Shown: piece by piece, positions 22,773 to 31,438 of the stretch
Layout of the letters: every line of letters starts with the position of its first letter
Numbering within the stretch: position 1 is the first letter of the stretch
Assembly: GCF_000968685.2 (NCBI RefSeq)
Contig: NZ_LAKD02000036.1
Location: 1-38,634, forward strand
Direction of reading: 5' to 3'
DNA: 38,634 nucleotides
Origin: Streptomyces antioxidans
Lineage (GTDB): Bacteria; Actinomycetota; Actinomycetes; Streptomycetales; Streptomycetaceae
Translations under genes and position numbers: made by a program
Notes under the pieces: model-generated
Told to the model about the DNA's origin: nothing
Seen by the model: only the letters and a program-made list of their open reading frames with translations
Databases searched by the model: none

Positions 22773-24391
22773 GGTGTCGCCTCCAGCGCCTCGCGCACCT
22801 GCGGGACCGTCAGCCACGGAAGGGGGGCCAGCACCTTGGACACCTGGGGGGCGAAGGCGGGGGAGGAGACCACGACCTCCGCCGTGGGGCCGTCCGCGAC
22901 CACCTCGCCCTCGGCCAGGATGACGACGCGGTGGGCGAGTTCGGCCGCGAGCTCCACGTCGTGGGTGGCCAGTACGGTCGCGTGGCCGTCCGCGGCCAGC
23001 CCGCGCACCACCTCCACCAGGCGGGCCTTCGCCGCGTAGTCGAGCCCGCGCGTCGGCTCGTCGAGCAGCAGCAGGGGCGGGCGGGCGGTGAGGATCACGG
23101 CCAGGGCGAGCGCCAGCCGCTGCCCCTCCGACAGATCGCGCGGATGAGCGGTGTCCGCCACCTCGGGCAGCAGTCGGCCGACCAGCTCACGGCAGCTGCC
23201 GGGCGCCGCGCCCGCGTCCTGGTCGGCCGCCGCGCACTCGGCGGCGACCGTGTCCGCGTAGAGCAGGTCGCGCGGCTCCTGGGGGACGAGGCCCACCCGG
23301 CGCAGCAGTTGGGCGGGGCGGGTGCGGTGCGGTACGACCCGGTCCGGGCCGACCCGCACCGAGCCCGAGGCCGGTTCGTACAGCCCGACCAGGCTGGCCA
23401 GCAGCGTGGACTTGCCCGCGCCGTTGCGCCCCATCAGCGCCACCGTCTCGCCCGGCCGCACCGTCAGGTCCACCCCGCGCAGCGCCTCCACCCGGCCGTG
23501 ACGCACGGACAGCCGCGCCACCTCGCCCACCGGGCCGCCCGGAGGCGGATCGGCCACCGGACGCGGGGCGAGCGGCGCCAGCCGCTCCCGCAGCGGGCCC
23601 GCCCTGCGCCGCGCGTCCCGTACGGACAGCGGCACCGGCGGCGGCCACCCCGCGAGGCCGCCCAGCGCCACCACGGGCGGCTGGACGGGCGACACCGGCA
23701 GCAGTTCGGCCGGTGCGCCGGTCAGCGGGGCGGCGCCGGGGGAGGGGAGCAGGATCATCTGGTCCGCGTACTGGACCACGCGCTCGAGGCGGTGTTCGGC
23801 CAGCAGCACCGTGGTGCCCAGGTCGTGCACCAGCCGCTGCAGCACCGCCAGCACCTCCTCGGCCGCGGCCGGGTCGAGCGCGGAGGTCGGCTCGTCCAGG
23901 ACCAGGACGCGGGGGTGGGTGGTGAGCACCGAGCCGATCGCCACGCGCTGCCGCTGCCCGCCGGAGAGCGTGGCGATGGGGCGGTCCCGCAAGTCGGCGA
24001 GGCCCAGCAGGTCCAGGGTCTCCTCGACCCGGCGGCGCATGGTGTCCGGGGCGGTGCCGAGCGATTCCATGCCGTACGCCAACTCGTCCTCGACCGTGTC
24101 GGTGACGAAGTGGGCGAGCGGATCCTGGCCCACGGTGCCGACGACGTCGGCGAGTTCGCGCGGCTTGTGGGTACGGGTGTCCCGGCCCGCGACGGTGACG
24201 CGGCCGCGCAGGGTGCCACCGGTGAAGTGCGGTACGAGGCCGGAGACCGTGCCCAGGAGCGTCGACTTGCCGACCCCGGACGGGCCCACGAGCAGACACA
24301 GCTCGCCCTCGGGGACGGTCAGCTCCACCCCCGCCAGCGCGGGGCGCGCCGCGCCGTCGTAGTGGACCGACACCTGCTCGAAGCGGATCAC
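22769..24391 (-). CDS. Fused ECF ATPase (two ABC domains, EcfA1A2-like)
   Basis: This is a 540-residue energizing subunit containing two ABC ATPase domains. Domain 1 has Walker A GPSGVGKST near 37, signature LSGGQRQRV and Walker B VLVLDEPTSALD. Domain 2 has Walker A GRNGAGKST near 330, signature LSEGQRLAL and Walker B LLLLDEPTRGLD. Both have a switch histidine (LLAEHR, LATHDV). The pair sits on the cytoplasmic side and drives the EcfT subunit. The signature of domain 2 is LSEGQ rather than LSGGQ, which is tolerated in ABC proteins. The GTG start overlaps the EcfT stop. The gene is a member of the riboswitch-headed operon; fusion of the two ATPases is common in Streptomyces. Confidence 0.92.
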   Translation of the reverse strand: MIRFEQVSVHYDGAARPALAGVELTVPEGELCLLVGPSGVGKSTLLGTVSGLVPHFTGGTLRGRVTVAGRDTRTHKPRELADVVGTVGQDPLAHFVTDTVEDELAYGMESLGTAPDTMRRRVEETLDLLGLADLRDRPIATLSGGQRQRVAIGSVLTTHPRVLVLDEPTSALDPAAAEEVLAVLQRLVHDLGTTVLLAEHRLERVVQYADQMILLPSPGAAPLTGAPAELLPVSPVQPPVVALGGLAGWPPPVPLSVRDARRRAGPLRERLAPLAPRPVADPPPGGPVGEVARLSVRHGRVEALRGVDLTVRPGETVALMGRNGAGKSTLLASLVGLYEPASGSVRVGPDRVVPHRTRPAQLLRRVGLVPQEPRDLLYADTVAAECAAADQDAGAAPGSCRELVGRLLPEVADTAHPRDLSEGQRLALALAVILTARPPLLLLDEPTRGLDYAAKARLVEVVRGLAADGHATVLATHDVELAAELAHRVVILAEGEVVADGPTAEVVVSSPAFAPQVSKVLAPLPWLTVPQVREALEATP

Positions 24392-25734
24392 TGAGCGGCC
24401 TCCTCGGGCCCCGCCCCGGCCCGCGCGTCGCTTTCGCTGCGGACGCGGGGCGGGGGTTGTGCGGTGGGGTGGTGGTGTTCGTCGTCGGCGCGCGGGCCGG
24501 GGGTGGCGTTCGCCGGGAGCGGAGGGCGGGATGTGGCCGGTTCCGGGGCCGGTCCCGGGGCCGGGGCGGCGAGGGCTGGGAGGAGGCCCAGGAGTGTGGC
24601 CGCCGCGGGCCACAGCGGCAGGGTCGGGGCGGTGAGCGGGACGACCGATGGCTGGAGGGCCCCGGGGGCGTAGGAGGCGGCGCGGATCATCAGTGCCGCG
24701 ACCGCCGCACCCGACCCGGCCACCAGCCACGCCCGTACGCCCCAGCGGTCCGGGCGGTAGCGGCTGCGCACCGAGCGGCGGCCGCCCAGCCACAGACCGC
24801 CGAGCGCGGCGGCGAGTCCGGCGAGCAGCAGGGGCAGGCCGTAGCCCGCGCCTTCGGCCGCGAGCAGGCCGTACGTACCGCAGCAGACGCCGAGCAGCCC
24901 GCCCAGCGTCAGCGCGGCGGTGGTACGGGCGACGGCGGGCGGGACCCGGGCGGTGCGGCCGTAGCCGCGCGCGTCCATCGCCGCCGCCAGGGCCACCGAG
25001 CGGTCCAGCGCGCCCTCCAGCACCGGCAGTCCGACCTGCAGCAGCGCCTTCACCCCGCGGTCGGGGCGGCCGCGCAGCCTGCGGGCGGAGCGCAGCCGAG
25101 CGACGTCCGCCACCAGATGGGGGGCGAAGGTCATCGCCACCACGACCGCGACCCCGGCCTCGTAGAGCGCGCCGGGCAGCGACTTGAGCAGCCGCGCCGG
25201 GCTGGCGAGGGCGTTCGCGGCGCCGACGCAGATCAGCAGGGTGGCCAGCCGCAGCCCGTCGTACAGCGCGAACACCAGCCCCTCGGCCGACACCCGGCCG
25301 CCGACCCGCACCCCCTGCGCCCAGTGGGGCAGCGGGACTTCGGGGAGCGTGAAGAGCACCCGCGTCCCGGGGACCGGCGAGCCGAAGAACACGGCGAAGA
25401 ACAGCCGGATCGCCAGCACGACGAGACCCAGCTTGAGGAACGCGGTGTACGAGCGGGCCCACGGCGCGTCCGTGCGGCGCACGGCCACCACATAGCCCGC
25501 GACCGCGATCAGCAGCCCGAGCAGCAGCGGGTTGGTGGTCCGGGACGCGGCCGTGGCCAGCCCGAGCGCCCACAGCCACCAGGCCCCGGCGTGCAGGGCG
25601 CCTCCGCCGCGCGGGGCACTACCGGTGGGCAGGGTGCGGAGGCCCGCCCCGCGGAGGCCCGCGCCGCCGTGGCGCCGGGCGGTGGCCTCCATGCCGGTGC
25701 GCGGTGGCATGACCGTCTCCTCCCGTGCGTTCAT
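24388..25734 (-). CDS. ECF transporter transmembrane component EcfT
   Basis: This is a 448-residue protein. Its central region has the helices and coupling motifs of EcfT: ARLRSARRLRG and DARGYGRTAR carry the two Ala-Arg-Ser/Gly-type signatures that contact the ATPases. Long hydrophilic N- and C-terminal extensions (about 45 and 80 residues, rich in Gly/Pro/Ala) flank the membrane part. The ATG overlaps the stop of the preceding gene (ATGA). It couples ATP hydrolysis to toppling of the S component. Membership of the ECF family is clear from the motifs and the neighbouring ATPase and S genes. Confidence 0.9.
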   Translation of the reverse strand: MNAREETVMPPRTGMEATARRHGGAGLRGAGLRTLPTGSAPRGGGALHAGAWWLWALGLATAASRTTNPLLLGLLIAVAGYVVAVRRTDAPWARSYTAFLKLGLVVLAIRLFFAVFFGSPVPGTRVLFTLPEVPLPHWAQGVRVGGRVSAEGLVFALYDGLRLATLLICVGAANALASPARLLKSLPGALYEAGVAVVVAMTFAPHLVADVARLRSARRLRGRPDRGVKALLQVGLPVLEGALDRSVALAAAMDARGYGRTARVPPAVARTTAALTLGGLLGVCCGTYGLLAAEGAGYGLPLLLAGLAAALGGLWLGGRRSVRSRYRPDRWGVRAWLVAGSGAAVAALMIRAASYAPGALQPSVVPLTAPTLPLWPAAATLLGLLPALAAPAPGPAPEPATSRPPLPANATPGPRADDEHHHPTAQPPPRVRSESDARAGAGPEEAAQ

Positions 25735-26423
25735 GCGCGACGGCGGCGCGCCTGCCAGACCGCCGCGGCACCGAGCAGTACGACGGCGGCGAGCCCGCCG
25801 ATCAGCCCGGCCGAGGGGCCCGAACCGCCGCCGTCCGCCGTGCCGCCGTCACCCTTCGGGGCGGCGTGGGCGCCCACGGAGGCGTTCACCTTGTCCCCGC
25901 AGCCCGCCTCCGGATAGCCGGAGATGGCGCACAGCAGCGCGGCGGAGTTGTAGCGCAGCGGCTTCGCGACGGAGGCGAGCGCGTCCCCGGCGGTCGCGTC
26001 CTCGCGGACCCGTGCGCACTCGTTGCGCGGCGTGGGCGGCGTCCGGCGGTCGGGCGCGTCGGTGGCCGTACCGAAGTCGATGACCACCGCGACCCGTTTG
26101 GTGCCGTCCGTGGCCGGGGTGTCGGCACAGACGGCGGCGAAATCGGCCATGCCGCGCGGCCGGGTGGCGTCGCCCGAGTCCTCGCTGACCGCGAAGCGGA
26201 AACCGACCATGTCGCCGTCACCGGGGCGCGCCGAGGAGGGCCCCTGCGTGGCGTAGCTCCAGCTGCCGCCGTCCTCGCCCCGCTGCCAGAACGACCAGTA
26301 GCGATACCCGTCCGCGGCCTGCGCGGGCGCCGCGCCGAGCACCGTGCCGAGCACCGCGCTGACCATCGCGAACAGGGCGGCGACGGGCAGCAGCAGCCGG
26401 GCCGCGTGGAAGCGTGGGCTCAA
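25731..26423 (-). CDS. SCO2322-family secreted membrane-anchored protein, possible cobalamin-binding beta-domain
   Basis: This is a 230-residue protein with a signal peptide (about 1-38, ending GAAPAQAA), an extracytoplasmic domain and a C-terminal helix (GLIGGLAAVVLLGAAAVW) followed by Arg residues. The extracytoplasmic part opens YRYWSFWQRGEDGGSWSYAT and continues to DGDMVGFRFAV. That W-Y ... G ... DGD ... W/F-x-F pattern recalls the C-terminal beta-domain of transcobalamin-like proteins (DUF4430), which is an inference. Four cysteines (CA, EC, LC, GC) could form disulfides. The gene uses a TTG start overlapping the stop before it (TTGA), so translation is coupled. It is second in the riboswitch-headed operon. 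Confidence 0.7.
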   Translation of the reverse strand: MSPRFHAARLLLPVAALFAMVSAVLGTVLGAAPAQAADGYRYWSFWQRGEDGGSWSYATQGPSSARPGDGDMVGFRFAVSEDSGDATRPRGMADFAAVCADTPATDGTKRVAVVIDFGTATDAPDRRTPPTPRNECARVREDATAGDALASVAKPLRYNSAALLCAISGYPEAGCGDKVNASVGAHAAPKGDGGTADGGGSGPSAGLIGGLAAVVLLGAAAVWQARRRRA

Positions 26424-27709
26424 AGCTGTCGCCTCTTCCTGCCGCTCAGGAGAAACCCGATGCCCATGCCCGCGACCGCGCAGACGCCGACCGTCCACCA
26501 GACGCCGCCGACCCCGCCGCCGCCGTCGTCGTCCTTCTTCCCCTCGCTCTTACCGTCGCTGTCCGACTCCGCGCCCGGGGCCGCCGCCTCGGGCTTGGGG
26601 CCGGTGGCGTTCAACTGCCGTACGAGGTCGGCGCCGCCGAAGTCGCGGGGGTCGGCCCCGGCCGCGTGGGCCGCGAGGACCAGTTTGGCGAGGGCGCCCG
26701 GGTCGCCCTTGGCCCAGGCCGCCGTGGAGCTTTCCTCGCTCCGCAGCCACTTCAGGGGCTTGTCCGCGGCCGCGGTGTGCTTCCCCGCGGCGAGGGCCAG
26801 CACCGCGTCGGCCGTGCCGCCGAAGTCGGGCTGGTCCTTGGCGCCCGGCAGCGCGGACTTCAGGTGCTGGTCGGTGCCGGACATGACGCGGGAGAGATGG
26901 GCCAGGGCGGCCTCGGCGGCGTCCCCGGGCGACCCTGCTCCCCCCTTCCCGTCCGCGCAGCGCAGCGGCTTCGGCGCGGTGCCGCTGTCCTTGCCGACGG
27001 TCTCGAAGACGAACCCCTTGCCCTGCGCGGCCAGCGCGGCGCTCGCGGTGGCCAGCTCATTGGCGGCGGGCTCGCCCTTGCCCTTGCCCTTGGCCGCCGT
27101 ATACGCGAACGCCCCGCGCTCCGCCGCCTTCGCCGAGCAGCCCAGCTGCAGCCCGAGCAGCGCGTCGTACGGGGACTTACCGCCCTTGCCCACGGCCGAC
27201 CTCACCTTCGCCGGGTCCTGGCCGACGGCGGCGAAGGCGCCGATGGCCGCCGCGGTGGAGTTGGCGTCGCTCGGGCCGCCCGGGTTCATGCCCCAGCCGC
27301 CGTCCTCGTTCTGGTGGCGCTTGAGCCAGCTGACGCCCTTTTCCACGGTGCCGGAGCGCCCGCCCACCGCGGCCAGCGCCTGGACCGCCGCCGCCGTCGC
27401 GTCCGTGAACTCGCCCTTGTGCGGATCGCAATCCTCGGAGGTGTCCGCGCGGTACGCCGCGAAGCCGCCGTCCTCGCAGCTCTGCCCGGCCAGCCAGCCG
27501 ACGGCCGACTTCGCCGGGGTGACGCCCACCGCGTCCTGGGCGAGCAGCGCCAGCGACTGCCGCCACACCCCGTCGAACTTCGGGTCCTTGACGCCGTAGA
27601 GCCCCTTGGCACGCCCGGCCGCGCCGTCGTCGGCCACGGCGGCGGGCGCGGCGGCCGCGCCCAGGGCGGCGCAGAGGGAAAGAGCCGCCACGCTGCGGCG
27701 AATGTTCAT
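26420..27709 (-). CDS. Secreted, anchored alpha/alpha-toroid protein (prenyltransferase-repeat, transcobalamin-like)
   Basis: This is a 429-residue protein with an N-terminal signal peptide (about 1-26), several prenyltransferase/squalene-oxidase-type repeats, a Gly/Asp/Lys linker and a C-terminal transmembrane helix (VWWTVGVCAVAGMGIGFLL) with a basic tail. Repeats are seen as WLAGQSCEDGGF, WLKRHQNEDGGWGM and the AVLALAAGKHT/ALAALA-type helices. This is the alpha6/alpha6 toroid also used by intrinsic factor and transcobalamin, which bind cobalamin. It is the first gene after the cobalamin riboswitch, and its neighbours form an ECF importer. A role as surface cobalamin receptor is inferred. 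An enzymatic prenyltransferase role is unlikely because it is extracellular and anchored. Confidence 0.72.
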   Translation of the reverse strand: MNIRRSVAALSLCAALGAAAAPAAVADDGAAGRAKGLYGVKDPKFDGVWRQSLALLAQDAVGVTPAKSAVGWLAGQSCEDGGFAAYRADTSEDCDPHKGEFTDATAAAVQALAAVGGRSGTVEKGVSWLKRHQNEDGGWGMNPGGPSDANSTAAAIGAFAAVGQDPAKVRSAVGKGGKSPYDALLGLQLGCSAKAAERGAFAYTAAKGKGKGEPAANELATASAALAAQGKGFVFETVGKDSGTAPKPLRCADGKGGAGSPGDAAEAALAHLSRVMSGTDQHLKSALPGAKDQPDFGGTADAVLALAAGKHTAAADKPLKWLRSEESSTAAWAKGDPGALAKLVLAAHAAGADPRDFGGADLVRQLNATGPKPEAAAPGAESDSDGKSEGKKDDDGGGGVGGVWWTVGVCAVAGMGIGFLLSGRKRRQL

Positions 27710-27859
27710 GGCTGTGGTGCCTCTCGGTCGGTGGACGGGCGCACGCAGCCGCGCACGGCCGTCCAGCCGCGCCACACGCGGAACGAACGCCCCGCGGCAC
27801 ACCTGGCACCCGGCTCAGCTCCGCATACCTCGACGGTGCCGCCACCGGTCACCCGGCGG

Positions 27860-27982
27860 CGGGAGCCTGCGTCATCGCGCCCGCCCGGGTATCCCGGCTC
27901 GTACGCCCCGCAGGGCGCGCTCACGGTTGCGGGTCAGCGCCGGAATCGCACCGGCTTCCCCCGAACGGACGCGTATGAAGTT
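27860..27982 (-). ncRNA. Cobalamin (B12) riboswitch
   Basis: Read on the minus strand, the conserved core is present: GGGGGAAGCCGGTG, then GATTCCGGCGCTGACCCGC and AACCGTGA (about 27962 to 27918), followed by the B12 box AGCCGGGATACCC (about 27900-27888). This order and wording is the classic cobalamin aptamer. It lies between the GNAT gene stop (27982) and the toroid-protein start (27709). Downstream, GCCGCC and GGCGGC arms near 27838-27862 could form the expression-platform hairpin. Exact boundaries are uncertain by several bases. Binding of adenosyl- or other cobalamin should switch off the ECF operon. Confidence 0.88.
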
Positions 27983-28566
27983 CACGACCAGCTTATCCGC
28001 CGACTTATCGGACGCCCCCAGCCACCCTCAGCCGCCCACCGCTCGCACCCCGGGGCGCGGTCTGCCCGCACAAGGCTGAGCCAGCGCGTCGTCGTGCCGT
28101 CGTCCTCCTCGATATCACGGCGGTGCGCGAAGCCGAGCCGGGTGAGCAGGGCCAGCGACGCCTCGTTGGCCACCATGACCGTGGCGTGCACCTCGCTCAG
28201 CCCGAGCGCGCCGAAGCCGTGGCCGACGACCGCCTCGGCCAGTTCCCTCCCCAGACCGCGCCCCCACGCCTCCGGCGCCAGCGCGTAGACGATCTCGTGG
28301 CCGCCCACCAGCTCGGTCGGCTTGATCTCGGCGTGGCCAACGTACCGGCCGTCCTCGCGGACGGCCCAGACGTCGAACAGCCGCCGGGCGTAGACCTGGG
28401 TGAAGATCCGCCCGAACAGCGCCCGGTCCTGGGCCTCCGGGGCGAGCCTTCCGTCCCCCAGCCAGCTGCACACCCGCCGGTCCTGGAACAGCGCCACGAA
28501 GGCGTCCTCGTCGTCGGGCCGGTACGGCTCGAGCAGCAGGCGCGCGGTGCGCAGCGTCGCGGTCAT
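27982..28566 (-). CDS. GNAT-family N-acetyltransferase (RimJ/RimL-like)
   Basis: This is a 194-residue acyl-CoA-dependent acetyltransferase. The RimJ/RimL-type features are visible: TARLLLEPYRPDDEDAFVALF at the start, the acetyl-CoA loop EAWGRGLGRELAEAVV, and GLSEVHATVMVANEASLALLTRLGF near the end. The target may be an N-terminal amino group, an antibiotic or another small amine; not resolvable here. The ATG start at 28566 is used. The last ~30 residues are Trp/Arg/Gly-rich without similarity. Its stop lies at the riboswitch edge, so the riboswitch promoter would have to be inside this gene unless the two are co-transcribed. Confidence 0.85.
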   Translation of the reverse strand: MTATLRTARLLLEPYRPDDEDAFVALFQDRRVCSWLGDGRLAPEAQDRALFGRIFTQVYARRLFDVWAVREDGRYVGHAEIKPTELVGGHEIVYALAPEAWGRGLGRELAEAVVGHGFGALGLSEVHATVMVANEASLALLTRLGFAHRRDIEEDDGTTTRWLSLVRADRAPGCERWAAEGGWGRPISRRISWS

Positions 28567-28645
28567 GCGCCGCGACGCTACGCGGCCGGGCACCGCTCGG
28601 CAATCCGATAACGCCGCGCCTGACGGCCCCGCACCCGGCCGTCCG

Positions 28646-30169
28646 CTAGTCGCGGCGCCACCACTGGGCCAGGGACTGCCACCAGCGGCGCCGGGCCTCG
28701 TGCTCGGGGCCGGAGTCGGACTCGGGCGCGGGCTCCGGCTGTGGCTCCGCCGTGGCGGGCGCGATGTCCGGCGAGGGCGCCGGGGTAGCCGCCCGGACCG
28801 TCGTGGGCGTCCTGCCCACGGCGCCCGAGATGGCCGTGGTCGCTGCCGTCGCCATCTCGGCCAGTGCCTCATCGGACTTGGCGGCCGTCCGCGGAAAGCG
28901 CACCGGCAGCGCGGCCACGGCCCGCTGGAAGGGGCCGGGCCGCCACCGCAACCGCTCGGCGGGGACGGCGAGTTCGAGATCGGGCAGGCGGTCGAGCAGC
29001 TTCTCGACGGCGACGGAGGCGATCAGCTGGGCCGGGTCCTTCGCGGGGCAGGTGTGCGGGCCCGCGCCCCACGCCAGATGGGCTCGGTTGCCGCGCCGGT
29101 TCGACAGCAGGTACGGGTCGTTGTTGGCGGCCGCCAGGCTGATGACGACGGGGTCGCCCATGGACAGCCGGTGGCCGTCGACCGTGACGTCACGGCGCGG
29201 GTAGTGGAAGCAGAAGTTGGGGAGCGGCGGGTCCTTCCACAGGACCTCGTTGAGCGCGTCCTCGATCAGCATCGTGCCGCCCGCGAGATCGCCCCGGAAC
29301 CGTTCGTCGGACAGCAGCAGCAACAGCCCGTTGCAGATCAGGTTCTGCTGGGGCTGGGTGCCCGCGCCGATGAGGAGGCTGAGCTGGTTGATCAGCTCCT
29401 CGTCGGTGAGCCCGGCGGGGTGGGCGATCAGCCAGGACGTCATGTCCGGACCCGGATTCTCCCGCTTGAGGGCGATGAGCCGGGAAAGGGACTCCGTGAG
29501 GACCGCGTTGGCCTGCTCGGAGTCCTCGGTGACGTCGAAGTGCGCCGAGAGCGCCGAGAGCGCCCGGACCAGCGTGTCGCTCAGCTCGGGCGGGCAGCCG
29601 AAGAGCTGGTTGAAGACGAGCAGGGGGAGCCGGGCGCAGTACTCCTCGAGCAGATCGGCCTCGCCCCTGGGGCCGAAGAGGTCGATCAGGAAGTCGGCGC
29701 TCCGCTCCACGTAGCGGCGCAGTGCGTGGAGGTCCAGGCGGTCGAACGTGTCGTTTGTCGCCGAGCGCAGCCGGTGGTGCTGCTCGCCGTCGCTGCACAG
29801 CGCGTTCGGCCGGTACATCATCATCGGCGCCACGGGGTTGTCCATGGGGATGGCGCCGTCGGTGAGTGCCTGCCAGTGGCGCGCGTCCTTGGAGAACGTC
29901 TCGGGGCTGCGCAGGATGTCCAGCGCGGTCTGGTAGCTGGTGACGAGCGAGGCGGGAACGCCGGGCGCCAGCTCCACGGGGGCGATCCGCCCGTACTGCC
30001 GCAGACGGGCGTAGGCGGCGGCCGGGTCGGCGGCGAACTCGGGGCCGTACAGCGGCTCGAGCCCCTGCCCGGCCGGGGCCTGCCCGGAGTGCGCGGGACA
30101 GCCCGGGGGAGGTGTCGGCCCGGTCGTCGGATCTGGTGTGGACGCGGAATCGCGGGTGGGGCTCGTCAC
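28646..30169 (-). CDS. Cytochrome P450 lacking the EXXR motif (CYP157-like)
   Basis: This 507-residue P450 has a recognisable heme loop, AHLAWGAGPHTCPAKDP, with the cysteine ligand at 374. The K-helix normally carries Glu-x-x-Arg but here reads NEVLW (Glu308 ... Trp311), so the arginine is gone. The I-helix is also unusual (LLIGAGTQPQQN, near 266-276) without the usual acid-Thr pair. Loss of EXXR with Trp is the known peculiarity of the Streptomyces CYP157 family. The C terminus has a ~90-residue Pro/Ala/Glu-rich tail ending in WWQSLAQWWRRD. Start is GTG after CAGGAG. It is not next to a conservon, a ferredoxin or a CYP154, unlike many CYP157 genes. Activity is uncertain. Confidence 0.85.
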   Translation of the reverse strand: MTSPTRDSASTPDPTTGPTPPPGCPAHSGQAPAGQGLEPLYGPEFAADPAAAYARLRQYGRIAPVELAPGVPASLVTSYQTALDILRSPETFSKDARHWQALTDGAIPMDNPVAPMMMYRPNALCSDGEQHHRLRSATNDTFDRLDLHALRRYVERSADFLIDLFGPRGEADLLEEYCARLPLLVFNQLFGCPPELSDTLVRALSALSAHFDVTEDSEQANAVLTESLSRLIALKRENPGPDMTSWLIAHPAGLTDEELINQLSLLIGAGTQPQQNLICNGLLLLLSDERFRGDLAGGTMLIEDALNEVLWKDPPLPNFCFHYPRRDVTVDGHRLSMGDPVVISLAAANNDPYLLSNRRGNRAHLAWGAGPHTCPAKDPAQLIASVAVEKLLDRLPDLELAVPAERLRWRPGPFQRAVAALPVRFPRTAAKSDEALAEMATAATTAISGAVGRTPTTVRAATPAPSPDIAPATAEPQPEPAPESDSGPEHEARRRWWQSLAQWWRRD

Positions 30170-30309
30170 GCATGCTCCTGCTGATGCGGCTGGTCACGGG
30201 CGGCGGGGGGTGTGGGAGTGTGTGCGGCGCGTGGGGGCGGGCGCGGGTGGGCGCGCCAGGCCGGGCAAGGCTAGCTTCCGGTCCCCCGGACCGGCACCCC
30301 ATGCGTCGA

Positions 30310-31398
30310 TCAAATCGCTTGGTACAGCACGGGATCGCTGCCCGGCACCGCTTCCGCCCGGCCCAGCTTCACCAGTCGGCGCAGATGCGCCTCCGCCTCC
30401 GAGACCGCGATGTTGCGGGAGCCGAAGGGGATCTGCTCCCACGGGCGGTTCCACTCCATGGCCTCGGCCAGCCGCCACGGGGTGAGCGGGGTGGAGAGCA
30501 GCGCCAGCAGCCCGGCCAGCCGCTCCTCGTGGTGGTCCAGCAGCGCCCGCACCCGTGCCGGGGCGTCGGTGAAGGCGTACTGGTGGGCGGGCAGCACCTC
30601 GGCCGGGGCGAGGGCGGCGACGCGTTCGAGGGAGTCGAGGTAGTCGCCGAGCGGATCGGTGACGGTCGCGTCGTCGGGGTCCTCGTAGAGCCCGATGTGG
30701 GGGGTGATCCCGGGCAGCAGATGGTCCCCGGAGAACAGTCGGCCATGGCCGGACAGCCCCTCCCCGGCGGCCGGATGGGCCTCTTCCAGATGGAGGCAGA
30801 CATGGCCGGGGGTGTGGCCGGGGGTCCAGATGGCGCGCAGTCGGCGGCCCGGCAGTCCGAGGAGTTCACCGGGGACGATCTCGCGGTCGGGGAGGGCGGG
30901 CCGCCGCCCGGGGAGGCCCGTGCGGCCGGAGGTGCGGGGGGCGCGCAGCGGGGCCAGATGCTCCTCGGGCGCCCCGGCCGCGGTGAGCTTCTCCTCCAGA
31001 TAGTCCAGCCAGTGGGAGGGCTCGGCCTCCCGGGCGCGCCGGACGACCTGGGCGTCGGCGGAGTGCATGGCGATCCACGCCCCGGACGCTTCCCGCACCT
31101 GGCCGGACAGTCCGTGGTGGTCGGGGTGGTGATGGGTGATGAGGACGCCGTGGACATCGGCGACGGAGGCGCCGCACGCGGCGAGCCCCGAGGTGAGGGC
31201 GTCCCAGGCCGTGGGGTCGTCCCAGCCGGTGTCGATCAGGACCGGGCCGCGGTCGGTGTCGAGGAGGTGGACCAGGGTGTGCCCGAGCGGGTTGTCGGGG
31301 ATCGGGACCGGGACGCTCCACACTCCGCCGCCGTGGTCGGTCACCCGCGCCACCTGCGCCCCCCGCGCCTCCTGGGCCCCGCGCGTCACCTGCGCCAT
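30310..31398 (-). CDS. Metallo-beta-lactamase-fold hydrolase
   Basis: This is a 362-residue MBL-fold protein. The metal-binding signature HxHxDH is visible in ITHHHPDHHG, followed by later ligands in IWTPGHTPGH and LFSGDHLL and a terminal His in LPAHQYAF. The organisation matches glyoxalase II/hydrolase-type members acting on thioesters or esters. The long C-terminal part (RLAEAMEWNRPWEQI, HLRRLVKLGRAE) resembles the winged C-terminal extension in this subgroup. The start is ATG at 31398, with GAGGAGAGGGG upstream. It is divergent from the aldehyde dehydrogenase across a KstR-like operator. A CoA-thioester hydrolase role in sterol or lipid breakdown fits the context but is an inference. Confidence 0.85.
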   Translation of the reverse strand: MAQVTRGAQEARGAQVARVTDHGGGVWSVPVPIPDNPLGHTLVHLLDTDRGPVLIDTGWDDPTAWDALTSGLAACGASVADVHGVLITHHHPDHHGLSGQVREASGAWIAMHSADAQVVRRAREAEPSHWLDYLEEKLTAAGAPEEHLAPLRAPRTSGRTGLPGRRPALPDREIVPGELLGLPGRRLRAIWTPGHTPGHVCLHLEEAHPAAGEGLSGHGRLFSGDHLLPGITPHIGLYEDPDDATVTDPLGDYLDSLERVAALAPAEVLPAHQYAFTDAPARVRALLDHHEERLAGLLALLSTPLTPWRLAEAMEWNRPWEQIPFGSRNIAVSEAEAHLRRLVKLGRAEAVPGSDPVLYQAI

Positions 31399-31438
31399 CG
31401 GCGTCCCCTCTCCTCGACACAAGCATTGCCCACTATAG

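Noticed and set aside
22769..25579. 936-residue minus-strand open frame as one protein
   Set aside because: Only the part from 24391 reads as an ABC protein; the upstream ~400 residues are out-of-frame EcfT sequence. A GTG overlapping the EcfT stop is the better start.
25725..27599. Plus-strand open frame across the ECF operon
   Set aside because: Opposite the toroid and SCO2322-type genes and without family similarity; the riboswitch fixes the transcribed strand as minus.
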